DNA from: Epiperipatus broadwayi
Lineage: Eukaryota; Onychophora; Udeonychophora; Euonychophora; Peripatidae
NCBI GenBank assembly: GCA_028023455.1
Contig: JAQFVV010012405.1
Location: 9,631,923-9,695,922, forward strand
Direction: 5' to 3'
Length of the DNA: 64,000 nt
The notes below the pieces were generated by a model. It was not told where the DNA came from. It did not search any database and was given only the letters and a program-made list of their open reading frames with translations. The translations under genes were made by a program, and so were the position numbers. Positions 36,604 to 50,029 of the stretch are shown in pieces (within the stretch, counting starts at the first letter, position 1; every line of letters begins with the position of its first letter).

Positions 36604-39600
36604 AATCTAAAAAACTCCAAGTATATAAATTAAACTTGTATTTAATTTTTATTGTGTAATTTTTTGTTTTATTAACTTAGAGAAGGAGAATAAGCAAAGA
36701 TTCTTTTGAAAAAGATATAAAAGTTAAAGTCCTGTATTCGCTTATGCACGTTGACGCCTATATTATTATTTCTTTTACTTTTACAGATACTTATCTGATC
36801 AAGGCTAACTAACCTAGAACATTTGTTATCTAACAAATAATAACTAGATATCCATTTATCTACAATAGCTGAATTATTAGTTCTATTGATTGTCGACCGG
36901 CTACCGAAAACGAAAACAATTTTAAGCCTGCTTTTGACTCGAAATCCGTTAATTAAAAGATGTAGTTGTTCAAATAGTGTTCAGTTCGCCAGCCGTTAAA
37001 ACTTTTCCTTACGTAGTAATAATATCTGTAAAACTGGACTAATTATCATTATTTTAACTATATTAAATTATGAGTTTATAAAATATAAATTTCATTCATA
37101 AATTTATTTACAAAGGAAAAAATATAGTTCACATTATTATTTTTGAGTTAAATAGTGCTAGCTTTTTCCCGCCATTTGAAGACTCATTTAATTAAATAGA
37201 ATTGCTGAAACAATACCTTACATTTACACATATAAATACACACACACACACAACCTTATACATACAGTAAATACTTATAAATATTTTACTTTTACTTTAT
37301 ACTTTTTTGAAACGTCAATGTTTTCCCAGGTAAATGTAATTTTATATGATAAATATACTGATATATCAAAAAGTTGCTGTGCCGTAGTGTAGATTCGAAA
37401 TATTCCTCTAGCAAAGACTAATTAATTAAATTGTTTTTATTTTATATATATTTCTTTTATAGAATTAATGTATGCTTGGCACAGTATATATGCATTGACA
37501 AATATTTTAAATTTGTCATAATTAGTTTTTAATTCATTAATAGACTTTATCATTTATTTTATCCCGCATAAATTCATTAAAGCCTTTCGTTGGTATCTAA
37601 TAATTTCCCCAAATTTTTGATCGAACAAAAACAAAAAAGTCAAGTACGTGTAATTATTTATTTGTGCGTTATTTACTGCCCACATAAATCAATTAGGCGT
37701 CAAAAAATTGCACTTAATGTATACTTAAATAATAATAATAATAGTAAAATATTTTGATAAGGTATCCAAAGTGAATAATTTTTAAAAGTCGTTTTGCTTA
37801 ACGCGTGGTAAGACGCGAAAACATTTCATTAGGAAGAAAAACAACTTCTTTATATTCCGAAACGGTGGTAGAGCTGGTCGTTCATTGTGCGTTTTCAATA
37901 ATATGTTTACTAGTTTTACAAAAAAAAAAGATAAAGGAGTACAGCATTAGTTTTACTTAAAAGATGAGTTAGTTTTAAAGGAATTTGATAAAATTTGTAT
38001 CGAGGGATTTCCTTAAACATTTAACATCTTTTAACTATTGTCAAAATTTAACTTCAATGCTCTGAAAGATTCTAGTAAGTGCCAAAAATAAATGCAAGTT
38101 TAAATTCTTTTTTGACATTATTTATTTTTTTAAATTTATCAATCTACCTATAAATAGATATATAAGTCGAAATTTGTGAATGTTTTTATTTGGGAGGTAA
38201 AGTAAAAGGAAAGAAAGACAAGAAGGTAGAAATTATTGAACGTCTAATGCAAAATAAATATTTTTTTTAGTCGCCCACAACTAGTTTGCTGAGTTTTTCA
38301 TCTAATTAAATATTCAGTTATTTGCTTTTTATTAGTTTTACTCTCATCTTTGGTTTTTTTTAATACACAGACTTGGAACATTATACCATTTTTTTTAGAT
38401 CATATTATTATGGCATTATTATATATATACTTAATTAAAGCCGTACTTAATATTTTGCGCAATATTATGTACATGATTATTATTTCTATTAAATAAGGTA
38501 TTATTTGAAGAATAGAGAAAGGGATTGGAGAGTTTGAATAATTGCATCTGATGGTTGACTGGGTCTGGGCACTTAACTAATAATGATGGCTATCTGCTAT
38601 ATTGTTCTGCATCATCACCTGAACCATCATCATCATCAACTATTATCAATCCACTGCAGGATGAAGAATAAACATATATATATATATGGGCAAAACAATC
38701 TGAAAAGCCAAGACCTGTTCAACAGTTTCCCCACTCACATAGGACTAATTTAGATTCGTTATTTGGAGAAGTTACCATTGTTAAATAATCATTTACTGAT
38801 CAATATCTGATAGATGGCTGAGTTGATTGTGGATATATATATACAAAATAGATAATCGAGGTATGGAGATTAGCTTTATCAAAAAAGTAAAATGTAAGTC
38901 AATAGTTAACCCATTATTTTTTAACTTCATGATAGGCATGTTTCATGAATGTTGGCCTCTCCAGCATGGAACTTTTTTTATGAATGGAGCTAAAAGGTAA
39001 TAGTACGTAGATCGGACATTTTACAGTTGATAAGTTTTATTTCTTGGATTTATTCTTATATTGTGGCTTATAGCTTAAATATGTATTAAAAGATGTATTT
39101 TTTATACTTTAGTCGAACAGTTTAGCTATATATTCAATAGGGAACTTAAATTTTATTAATATTTTTATTGATAAAAAATTTTTACCTTTAAAAACAAAAC
39201 ATTGTTTTGTCAAAGGTAATAATTATTATTTAATAATTGAGTATGAGTATAGCTGAATTCAAAAAGTCATTTGAACATTTTCAGTTTTTTTTAATGTTTC
39301 TTGCAGACATTATAATTTTTTGCAGAAAGTATTTTATAGAGAATTTTTATATAATTAATGCGTGAAAGTAATTGTTTTATTTTCAATAAACATAATTATA
39401 AGTCAAAAATCTCGTTATATTTTAAAACGCATTCGATATTTCCATCTCTCTTTAAAGGATAAATAATTCTAAATCTTATTTAAATATTTGTGTTAAAATG
39501 TTGCTGCAATTTTGAATAATAGATTAAAATCAGCGATTAAGATCTTTGCAAACTCTTTAAACTACTTTTGAAACTAATAATTAATTTTCATTAAGTTTAA

Positions 39601-42600
39601 ATCACATGATTAATTATGTGAATAATGGTAATGGAAATTAAAATTAAATGGTAATCTGCATTTAATGTTAATAATAAATTAATTTTTAAATCACTAATTA
39701 GGAAGTAAGCTTAGATTTTTTTCTTTTTTCACTGTATTTTCTTAATAAATGAATAGTTTTTAATATATATATATTTTGAGAAACGTTCGCAATTATTATT
39801 ATTTATTATATATTTAAAATTATTTTAACGGTCGGGACGAATATTTTTATTTTTTTAATTCAATGAAGTACAAATTTAAAATTCTGTATTATTATAGAGA
39901 ATATTTATGATTTAACACATAGGAAAAAGAGAGAATTATTTCTAATATTATGAACGCACATGTAAGTTATAGAACGTATAGTTAAGGGTTCAGCGGATAA
40001 GTGTAGCTATTTGAGATTTAATATTAACTATTAAAGTATAGCTCACGGAATGTCTAACATGTAGATGTATGTGCGCGCGAACTATTGCGAGTGTTATACA
40101 TACACGGATATTGGTGACTCGGAAGTTGAAGTCCTTTGCAGAATCAAAATGTTCAAACTGTTTAAAATTTCTAAGCAAAGTCATATTTTTCGTAATCAGC
40201 TCTTAGCCAATCATTCAATATTGATTGTAAATAGATAGGCTATATAATTTATCTTAATCCGAATGATAACTTAAAGAAGCAAAAAATCATCTTACCATAT
40301 TGTTGTGAGATGTTGGGAAGAAATATGTTCTAGAATCGGCATTATATAGGTAAACTTATCATTGACTATTAATTCGATGAGGATTTGAATAGTTATAAAG
40401 ATTCCATAGTATCAACAGCAATAATATATATATATATCTTCAGGTTTATAATAAAAGATAAAAAAATACTGGCAAAATGGGGAAAGGGGGGGGGGAGATG
40501 AGAAATTAGGGTAGAGTTAATTTCTGTAGTTTGCCTTACAGTTAAACGTAAATTTTAATTAAGCGATATAAAATTTAAAATATGATTTTTTTTTGTTGTT
40601 GACAATAGGATTTTTTTTTCTGTATTTATAAATGAATTATGTATAAGTATAAAAATTCAATTAATTAGTATAAATGTTAACGTAGGTATTTAATATCGCA
40701 ACTGTATATTTCGATTTATTTACATGTTGTTTTTTTAACAAACACACACACATATGCGTTTGCAATCGTTCCACTCCATGAAGATTTAATATTTGACTTA
40801 ATATTAAATGATTTTACTATTATAAATTAATCTTTTTTTATTTTTATTTTACGTGAATGGTTAAGCTAAAATTATTTTCATCTACATTCATAAGACATAA
40901 TTACTTATATAAAGGCGCACTTGAATTATACGTTGTATTTATTTCGGCTTAATTATTATATATCTATAGTTAGATAGATAAAAAGTAGATAAACGGATAT
41001 ATAATTTCATATGTTAAATTACTGCAATATCGTAAAACATAGATAAATGGCAAATAAATGAAAAGATACAGAGATTTTTCAATACTACGTAATAAATTGC
41101 CAAAAGTATCTTTTAAAAATATTTATTAAACGAACGTATCGCTTGATAAAATAAATAATAAACTGTCATGAACAAGTAGTTAGAATCTTTAGATAAATAT
41201 CTATTTGATTTAGAATATCTTGTGATATTTTCTGTTGCTCAAATTTTTTTTTTTTTTTCCTCCATTCATTTACCTTTTTTCTCTCTTTCTTAACGTTTTT
41301 TGTATCCATAATTTAGATAAATATAAATTTTTGCCGTTATTTCCTGATCTTTATTTGCTATTGAATTAATTTGTATTAATAATTTTTTATTAATTATCTT
41401 TTAAATAATAATAAAAACTTTATATTAGGATGATTTATTTGATCAACACTTACAAAATCAAAATTTACACCTATTTTTAACTTATGAAAATAAATAGAAC
41501 ACTTTTAAAAAGAACGAGTTAAATATAACTTTTTTTTTTTGTTTAGTGGAAGTTGCAATAATAAATCTCTTCTGTTAATTGTTATTTCCTTTTTATATTC
41601 AAACAGTTTTGGTAGTTTATCACCTTTAAGCGATAATACGCACGTCTTCCATCAAGTCGTTAACATTTACAGATGGTTATTGCAATAGCTCGTTGATTCA
41701 TATGTTTTAGATCCTAATAGTAGCGGCTTTAATTTGTCACGAGCAATGTGATCATTTATTTTGAAGAAAATTGCGTATTTTAATGATTCATAAATTAGAA
41801 CTATTAAGCATATGCCCTTAATTGTTAAGAATAATTATTGTGATAATTATTGACATCACAGTGAAAAAACAGTCTTCCATTATTAATTATATATATAAAA
41901 CTGACTTTGAATATTGTACAAATAACAAAAAAGAATGTTTAATTTTTTGAAAATTAAGTTAAAACAAATTAATAAATAAAAAATCAATAACAACAATAAA
42001 TAATTCAAAATAATAGTAAAATATGCTTTAAATTACGATTACGAACGTTAGTAACCAGCCTTCAAATTATACGGTATTAGTGATTTTAGACACGAAAATC
42101 CATTATCTATTCTAAAAAAGTACTACTTTCCACTAAATCCTGTTTAATAACTAATACGACTTTTAAAATGATTTTAGCTATAAACACTATATTTAAAAAA
42201 ACGACAATAAAATTATTGATATACTTGTATATTAACAAAAGACTGGTGGGCAATGCTTGGAACATTTACATGCCATTCCACGAATTTTTTTTTTTTTTTT
42301 AAATATAATTGAGACACCAAGCACTTTTAGCTAGTCAGTAAATCAATAAAAAGATCCCCCACATTTTTTTCAATTAATAATTGAATAGGTTTGTAAGTAC
42401 AAACATAATACAAACGAGCCTTTCCCAGAATGGTCTATTAAAGGCTGTTTTGACCTCTATATAAGTATTTTTATAAGTCATGCAAATTTTCAACGCTCCT
42501 AAAAGCATTATGTCTAGAAATGTATTTACTACTCTATAGAAAAATCATGATAATAGATTTTTTAAAAACTTTACTTCCATTTACACTAGATGGATCTGCT

Positions 42601-43380
42601 TTTTCATTTTCTCACAGGTTTATTTTTACCACTTTTAAGATCTAAAAAAAAAAAAAAAAGCCATTGTTAGTAGTAGCAGAGCAAAATTTTAACAAAATTT
42701 TCTCAGTAATTGTTTTTTTATTTTTGTGTAAATATTAATTTTATTTATAAAAACTGTAATTTGTTTCAATAACTTGCTTTTCAAATATCCTAAGCACAAG
42801 GATTTATAAGTAATGTAATTCTAATGAGAATAAAATCAACAATAACTAGAACCTGATTTATTTTTATGAACATTATATAATTCTTTTAAATAGCTTGAAA
42901 GACTTTGATTATATAAACTAGTAGAGAATGGGGGAAAAAACTAACCAAACCCTACTGTATTATTTAATGCTATAAGAATCTAAAGAAATAATTAACTGGC
43001 TTTAATTCTGGAAAGATAATCTCAAAAATCTTAATTGAAATAGTTGTTTATGTAAAAGTAGATAAATACATGTTAAAGACTTTAAAAAAGTACAATATTG
43101 ATTGTTTTCTTTTAAAAATGTGACTAAGGATAGAATACATTGGAAAGAGACAATTAAAATGGTCTTCTAGTTTTTCATAAGAAAAAAGTTTTTCTTCAGA
43201 AGATAAGACAGTATTAGAAAATATCAAACAAAATAATTGGCCCATAGATTGGTATATTAATATATTTGTGTTTTTTACAGATTCATTTGCATATGTGTCA
43301 CAGAGTTCATATCTAATATAATTTCTTTTGTGACTTTGTATTTTTTTCTTTAGTATTTAGTCATGCTTATTTGTGAGCGA
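36604..43380. other. otp intron 2, second repeat-poor block
   Basis: About 6.8 kb without the repeat families seen on both sides. Patches with less extreme composition occur at 36890-37020, 37795-37900 and 40015-40140. A G run at 40479-40497 and short TA tracts are present. No exon or RNA gene was recognised. The open frame at 39990-40184 on the minus strand shows no known motif. Confidence 0.45.
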
Positions 43381-43409
43381 TTATTGCTATTGTTTTGCTG
43401 CTGCTGATG

Positions 43410-43456
43410 ATATAATTACCCGGATATTTTCGATTGTCTAGCAGTCTTCTTCAGAC
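43410..43456 (-). ncRNA. Hammerhead-like motif (candidate)
   Basis: On the minus strand: GTCTGAAGA (the core CUGANGA is matched exactly by CTGAAGA at 43448-43454), one A, a stem-loop GACTG-CTAGA-CAATC with one mismatch, then GAAA (43428-43431), then ATAT...ATAT that could close a short stem III ending in ATC. The order fits a hammerhead ribozyme as found in PLE termini. One extra base is present on each side of the core, so activity is uncertain. Confidence 0.35.
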
Positions 43457-43796
43457 TTCTAAATTATAATTGTATTGTATTAATTTTTGGTTAATTATGA
43501 TGATTAACTAACTGGTCAAGTGCTTACTAATCAGCAATTGTTAAGTGGATATTATCAATGTTTTTTATAATGTATTCTATAAAAATTCTCACAGAGGGCA
43601 GTGTGTGTGGGCATGCACAAAAATACTAAAAACTATTTCTAGTTACCATCAATGATTTAATTTGAACATGGCTATTGCTTGAATTAATGAAATAACATTA
43701 AGAAGATTCTACTATCTTAATTTAAGAAATAAAATTCTTATTAATTTAAATTTAATACATATACAGTTTCAAAAACAGCTATATATATATATATAT

Positions 43797-43887
43797 TGTT
43801 AAAAGGAGGTTGCCTTAACAACAGCTTGACATTGTTGATTGTTATCTATAGTGGGATCGTCTAAGTGTTGACTGTTTTCTAATTGTT
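43797..43887 (-). repeat. Repeat family C, copy 2
   Basis: Reverse-complement copy: TTAAAAGGAGGTTGCCTTAA, then TTGACATTGTTGATTGTTATC, then GTCTAAGTGTTGACTG. See 33480 and 53861. Confidence 0.7.
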
Positions 43888-45834
43888 TCTTCTAAACCTA
43901 TTTAGCATATATATATACAATGTAATAATTTTAATCAACAATTGCTTTTTATTACTACTATGATAATATAGAAGTTAAATAAAAGTAGACCAATTGTTTG
44001 TCTAACTAATAGATTGTATCGATATGACAAGCTGACATTCTTTGCCAGTTTGCTAGTATTTTAAAATTAATTTTTCATTGGTATTATTACATATTTTATA
44101 TACTTTTTTAATATATATTTGACTCATAGCTATCCACTTATATAAGTTTTTGAAATGAGTAGAAATAAACTCTCTCAATTGAGAAGTCATATAAAAAGAG
44201 GTTATATTTATATGTGGTATGTAGTTATTTCACTTTTATCTAAAAACATTAACTTTTCTATTTCTTTATCTATATGTCTGTCTGTCTGCAGTTGCGTATG
44301 TCATTTTTCATTTGCTTGATATTTAGCAAGGACAGGGGTGATGAAATGTGATTTAACAGCATTATGTTTAGTTATCAGAACTAGAAATTAAATATGATAG
44401 ACAAAAAATAACACACACATACACACATATATAATTAAAATATCACTATCATTCATTTTTGAAATATAAATCAAGATATATATAATTTCCATATGCATTA
44501 AAATAAGTCCATAGGTTTATGTTATCATACATCTACTAATGTTAAGAGCATTTAAAACAGGATTGATTGAATTAAATTTTGAAAATATATTTTGTAGCAG
44601 TTTAAGTTTTAGCGAAATTTAAACATCATTGTCATAAGCACAATGTTGAAAGTTCTAAAGGAGATTTGGCAATTAAGAGGTATATTAAAATATTAAAGTA
44701 CAATAGGCTTAAGCTACTGAAAATATATCTTTAAAGTTTAATTATCATTAATCCCATTTTATATTCTCTAATAATCATAAGATTTATTACATAAAACAAA
44801 TATTATGTTACACATTGAAAGTAATAAGAAAATGATTTAAAAGAATTCATATAAGGACTAAAATATGCCATTTTTTAAAATTTTTCTATGTAAGATTAGG
44901 CAAAAGATCATTTTAAAGTGAAAATTCTGTAGGTGATGAAAGAGTTTGATACCACATATGATATTCAAAATGTATTCTTAAGTAATTTTTATGGCAAAGA
45001 TTATCTATCTTCTGATCTTTTATTTTATAAATGTCTCTTGTCTATTGTTACAGCCTGCCATACCTAGGTCATTGAGTTCTAAATCCAGCCTAAATGGAAT
45101 TTTTTTTTTTTTTAAGAATTTAAAGATATTTTTCTACCTGACAGCTGATATATAATCTACTTAGGTAGTGCATTAAGTATTGATTGGTAAATGAATATTT
45201 GGTCATCCACTAAGGATAAAATAAGGATGGAAAACAGATTTTTCTTGGCCAGGGACTTCCCCATTTCTCTACGATTAGAGAATCCTTTGCCCAGCAATGG
45301 GATATCGATTAAAATGAATATTGTAAGTCTGTTCAAAATGAAAACTGCATTACTATGTTTGTTATGATCTCAACTGATTACATGTGTTCTATAAGAAGTT
45401 TAATTGATTTTTCATCAAATATTGCAATATATATTTTTTAAATAATTAAAAACAGATATATTAATCATTAATTAAGATATAAAATTTATATTTGGCAAAT
45501 GATGATGTCTCATTTAATAAGTGATTTATAGTATTCATCAGGGTATTTATCTGAAATGATTAGGATAATATTTATGAGCACAAAAAGTTTAATATTTGTA
45601 AGCCAAAATATAATATCTATGTAAATGTTTCAAATATTTACATAGATATTATAATAAGCTCAAGAAAAGAGAAAAAAAATATAACTAGAGTTGCAAATCA
45701 AAGTAATAATTTGGTATTGATTTATACTAAACAAATGCATGGCATATATGAAAAGTAGAATCTTGGGCAAATGATGAATATAGGTTAGCATAAAGTTTGC
45801 ATTTTGGTAGACAGCTATGTTAGTTAAGTGTCTT
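43888..45834. other. AT-rich intronic sequence
   Basis: A perfect 16-bp hairpin (TAATATCTATGTAAAT against ATTTACATAGATATTA) with a short loop lies at about 45619-45660. Nothing else recognised. Confidence 0.45.
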
Positions 45835-46120
45835 TATTTATATTGTATTTATATTATGTTGGATTATTTCTATCATCTAATATTAAATATTGATTATCTT
45901 TAGAACATTTTAAAACTTTTTTTACATTTTTAAATTGTATCCAACTGTTAGTAATATCCCACAGCTTAGTATACAGACTATATATGTTGCACTATTTCCA
46001 TAATCTAATATAAAATATTGAATGTCTTTAAAAATTTTAAACTTGAATTTTTGTAAAGACATTCAATATTTAATATTAAATAACAGAAGTTCAATATATA
46101 AATGCAGTTAAAATGCCATC
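45835..46120. mobile_element. Fold-back element related to 4545 and 7585 copies
   Basis: TTATTTCTATCATCTAATAT and TATTGATTATCTTTAGAACA at the left correspond, inverted, to AAAGACATTCAATATTTAAT and AACAGAAGTTCAATATATAAA at the right; a second inner inversion (CATTCAATATTTAATAT against ATATAAAATATTGAATG) is nested inside. Similar strings bound the PLE remnant at 4545-6665. Confidence 0.55.
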
Positions 46121-47590
46121 ATTACAAGTCTTCAGACAAACAGTCTTTATTCATATGTTTCAAGAATGTGTGGTAGAATAAAGGCATTAAATAAATCTTA
46201 TTAGAAATAAGAAACATATAAGTCTTTCATGAGCTATTAAATATAAATGTATACCCAGTATAATATGATGTTAGCATTTAGTTTGAGTTTGACTTTCAAA
46301 CTTAATCCCAGTATTTGTCAGAAAACATTAAAGTATATTTGAGCTCTGGAAATAAACACACTACTATCACTTTATTCTTAGAGAGTTTTGGATAAAAAGG
46401 TGGGTATATAAAGATTTGTGTCACTTTTTTTAATAATAAACCCAACAAAAGAGCTGTTATAGGTTAATAAAAAAACTTCTTTAGTCTTTTATTTAATTGT
46501 AATTGATAGTTTCCTGGCAACATCAAATGCAAAAAGTTATCTCTGTTTACATGGATATAATCTCCTTATTTCAGTTTTTTACTATAATAACAATCCATGG
46601 AGGATATTTTATTTAATGAATATATGTAATATTGTGATTATTATTTATAAGTACTAGAGACTGGATTTTTTTATCTTCAGACATTCATATTTCTCTAAAG
46701 ATGTATTTTTACAACATATATATATATAAATAATTTAATTATTGCTGTTAGTATTATATTCGTATAATTATTAATGATTTTCTGTCTATGATCATTCTTG
46801 TTAGGATAATAAACATTCTATTATCATTCATTAAAAAACAAGGTTTGTTCTATAACTATGGTTTTATATTTTTCTCCAGTGACTAATTATAATGTATGAT
46901 TTATTAATCCTAAAATAATTACAATTTAGTTAGTCATTCTTATAATTTTATTTTATGATTTTGTATTTTGTGGAGAAGGTAAATTAAAAAAAAACACCTG
47001 AAAATATTTATTCATATATTTTATACATCTGCAAGTTACATTTCCAGCCAAGCAACTGTTTTCCTTATAAATGTATTTTATCTTATAATCATGAAAAATT
47101 TCATCTATATATATATGTGTGTGAAATAAATAGTGATTAAATTGAGAGTATAATATCTAAATAAATCTGTACCATTTAACTTTTAAAACACTAAATAAAA
47201 AAATAAATTGCAAATCATACTTTTAATTACTGAGAATAATTTTTATCAACTATAACTGAAATGTCATCCATGTCAACTGCATGGCAGTGAATAAGAATTA
47301 AATCTCAATAAGTGAAATCATGCTTTTACAATTTATTTTTTATTTATTATTTTAAAAATTTAATATATTGATTTGTTGTGGTTTATATACATATAAATAC
47401 TAATAAAACACTCAATTACTTCTCTATAAGCTGTTTTAATATTTCAAATAAAGCTATACTAAGAATAAATATAGAAAGATATGACATCACTTATCCTTAT
47501 GTTTTTCTAGCAGTGATCCTTGTTTAAGTTCTGAATTTAGCAATTGAAAAACAAAAACCCCTCACTGTTTAATTCAGAACTTCTATTATA
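46121..47590. other. AT-rich intronic sequence
   Basis: Only a repeat scrap at about 46125-46175 (CATATGTTTCAAGAATGTGTGG), shared with 31460. An inverted pair TAAGTTCTGAATTTAGCAA / TTTAATTCAGAACTT lies at about 47526-47583. Confidence 0.4.
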
Positions 47591-47593
47591 CAA

Positions 47594-47935
47594 TAGAAAA
47601 CTCTCCATACAGTAGTGCCACCCAGTGCAAACCTTAGTATGGAGGTAAAAAGGTTTGTGCATAAAATTCCTATTTAATGTCTAATCATCCCATATCCCCA
47701 GACTAGTTTCTAGCTTGTGGCTTTTATCAGTGAAGAGCCTTGGATCTGAAAGCCATAAAGTAGTAACTAGTCTGGTATATTGTATGAGTAGGCACTAGAT
47801 AGAGTTTTTATGCACAAATCGTTTTGCATCCATTAATTACTAAGGTTCGAACTGGGTGGCACTACTATATGGAAAAGTTGCTACTGCTATTAACAGCTTG
47901 TGTAAACATAGGAAATGACAATTTATGTGATAAAA
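47594..47935. mobile_element. Family A head-to-head copy
   Basis: Left half inverted (AAAACTCTCCATACAGTAGTG, then AGACTAGTTTCTAGCTTGTGG), right half direct (AACTAGTCTGGTATATTG, then GGCACTACTATATGG), followed by the family's 3' extension (ATTAACAGCTTGTGTAAACAT). About 300 bp of fold-back with no ORF. Confidence 0.7.
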
Positions 47936-48109
47936 GTTTATTATACAGATAATGTAGCTAGAAAAATGTCACAGTAGGTGATGCCATATATATATATTAA
48001 AGTGAATAATCCTATTTATTTCAGTAAAACTCATATGCTTTTCCACATGCTTATGAGTTGGTTTTCAGAGTTCAAAAGTTTTTTTTTTAAAAAAAAGGTA
48101 TTAAAATTT

Positions 48110-48250
48110 TACCGATAAAAATATATTTTATGTAAATTTTAAATTATAATAGCGGTAACCAATAATTTTATGTATTGTTATTGTCTAACAATATATACAT
48201 TGTTATTTCTACCGTTATGAAAATTTAAAATTTACATATATATATATCAG
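48110..48250. repeat. Imperfect palindrome, ~130 bp
   Basis: ATTTTATGTAAATTTTAAAT...AGCGGTAACCAATAATTTT at the left is the reverse complement, with small changes, of TTATTTCTACCGTTATGAAA...TTTAAAATTTACATATA at the right. Likely a small fold-back element; no relatives were recognised in the window. Confidence 0.6.
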
Positions 48251-48480
48251 CTTACCTTACAATATTATTGATAATAAAAGTAAAATTGTAAAACTTTTGA
48301 ACAAACGTAGTAATAAAAAACTTTTTAAATTTTATTAAATAGTTTTAAATATTGTTATGGTTGAATAGTATAAAGAGATAGTGAGCATTACAAACTATTA
48401 ATTTTGATAGCGCTATTACATGTTATCAACTTGATTTTTTTAAAAAAGAATTTAACATAAATACATATGAGCTATGAATT

Positions 48481-48602
48481 CAAACTTAACCAGCTTTCTG
48501 ATTAAACTTTGAATTCATCGCTTAGGAGAAAAATAGGATTTTTTATAAGACCTTGATAAGGACTCGTAGGAGTTGAAAGCTCTTGGCAATATTCATTTTA
48601 TT
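48481..48602 (+). mobile_element. Family D single arm with hammerhead-like core
   Basis: Matches the right arm of the 10233-10768 palindrome (AACTTAACCAGCTTTCTGATTA, GAATTCATCGCTTAGGAG), then CCTTGATAAG, stem-loop GACTC-GTAG-GAGTT, GAAAGCTCTTGG (48551-48587). Unlike the 10.6-kb right arm, this copy still has the core. Confidence 0.6.
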
Positions 48603-49237
48603 TATTAAAGATTGTCGTTTTAGCAATTGAAGAATTGTTATATTGTAATTTTAAGTTGCATTAACAGAAATATTATATTTATTTATTTAAAATTGTTGAA
48701 AGGTTTAAAAATGAAAACTATCATGAACCTATATATTTTATTATACATACATTTGAACTTTCATTAAATTTAAATTCTGCATCTAAAATTGAAAAAAATA
48801 TGATTGATTATTAATTATTTATGTATTTATCAAAATTAATAATCGAATGATTTTATTTCTTGAGAGTTTGCGAAATTCAAACGCAGGAAGTTCCAGCACT
48901 AGGGTCTGAGGACTTTACAGTCTAGAATCTGACAATCTATCACTGCTCTAAATCACGCAGGCATATATATTTACTAAAATTATGAAGAAATGCTTGCTAA
49001 TAAATAAGGCAATTAATAATATATATATATATTAATATAATAAAGATAAAGATATATAGATTAATATAACAACATATATAAATATGTATAAAATTGCACT
49101 CAAGACAGTAATAAATTTCATTCTCTCTTGCTGTTTTAAACTTTAAAGATCACATTTATATATTTAATGACAGCCCAAGTTACAACACAAATCAATTCTG
49201 TAAATGGTCTTTCGAAGTCGCAAAAGTAAAACAACAC
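48603..49237. other. AT-rich intronic sequence
   Basis: No feature recognised; a patch at 48870-48960 is less AT-rich without identifiable content. Confidence 0.4.
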
Positions 49238-49287
49238 ATTGATTACTCTGGTTTGCACCGAGTGACGCTACTGTATGGAGAGTTTAG
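49238..49287 (+). mobile_element. Family A 3' end fragment
   Basis: CATTGATTACTCTGGTTTGC followed by GCTACTGTATGGAGAGTTT matches the 3' end of the 4652 copy. Confidence 0.7.
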
Positions 49288-49289
49288 TT

Positions 49290-49710
49290 TCTGTGTAAAA
49301 GTAAAACAATTTATCAGCTTTTTGTAAATCCAGAATACAAAACCTAAAATCCTTTTTTCCTTTTAATCGGTTCAAATAAAAATCTCCACCAACAAATTTG
49401 TATTGTATCTTGATTCCTATTTCATCAAGCTGCCTGTAAACATTTCCAAAAACCATTGTCATAAAAACTGAAAACAACCTTAGAGCAAGTACACATACTT
49501 GTTTAATTCCAGTTTTGATTCCAAATGCATCATATTTTTCAGTTGTACCAATACCCCTCTCATTCAATCATGTAGAAAACTGTAAAATATGACTAAAATT
49601 TTGTGGTCAACAACAAATTTCAAATATTGCCACAAACCTGTTTGATTAACGGAGTCAAATGCCTTGACCAAATCAATAAAAGCAATATATAAATCATTAT
49701 TTTATTTCTG
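49290..49710 (-). mobile_element. LINE reverse transcriptase palm fragment, decayed
   Basis: The minus strand shows RT motif A, AFIDLVKAFDSVNQTGLW (about 49629-49690), and, in a neighbouring frame, motif B-like GIKQVCVLALRLFSVF (about 49460-49515; the family reads GVKQGC-LAP-LF), then YRQLDEIGIKIQYKFVGGDFYLNRLKG. This is a non-LTR retrotransposon RT between motifs A and B, plus the segment before motif C. Stops and a frame change separate the pieces, and neither the endonuclease nor the YADD box is present. Confidence 0.75.
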
Positions 49711-49963
49711 ATACTTTTTTTGGATTTTCTAAGCACAAACACCAGATCTATAATGCTTTTTGATTTCGTAAAACTATATTATTGAAATTTAGAAAAAAAC
49801 TCATAACCCACTCATGCAAGTAACATTTATAATTTTTCTTTTAAAAAATTGTTACATTGTTATAAAATATTAAAGATTTTAAAACTTCTCATTCGATAAT
49901 TTAATATACAAAATTAACAAAGCATATGACACACTTGAATGTGAAGCTATCAAGATACACCGA

Positions 49964-50003
49964 CGCTAAGCGCTTTCGAGGCCTTTTGCCTCATATTCAT
50001 AGC
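49964..50003 (-). ncRNA. Hammerhead-like core, left arm of mini-PLE (candidate)
   Basis: Minus strand: CTATGAATAT, stem-loop GAGGC-AAAAG-GCCTC, GAAAGCGCTTAGCG, then TC. CGC-TTA-GCG can form a short stem III followed by TC, as at a hammerhead cleavage site. Core differs from CUGANGA at positions 3 (A) and 8 (U), which could pair with each other. Confidence 0.4.
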
Positions 50004-50029
50004 GGTACTGTGAGCTGCAGGCTATAATC

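Noticed and set aside
40467-40490. GCAAAATGG, which can read Ala-Lys-Trp as in the homeodomain end
   Set aside because: The flanking codons do not give WFQNRR or a basic tail and there is no acceptor in the right place; a chance match.
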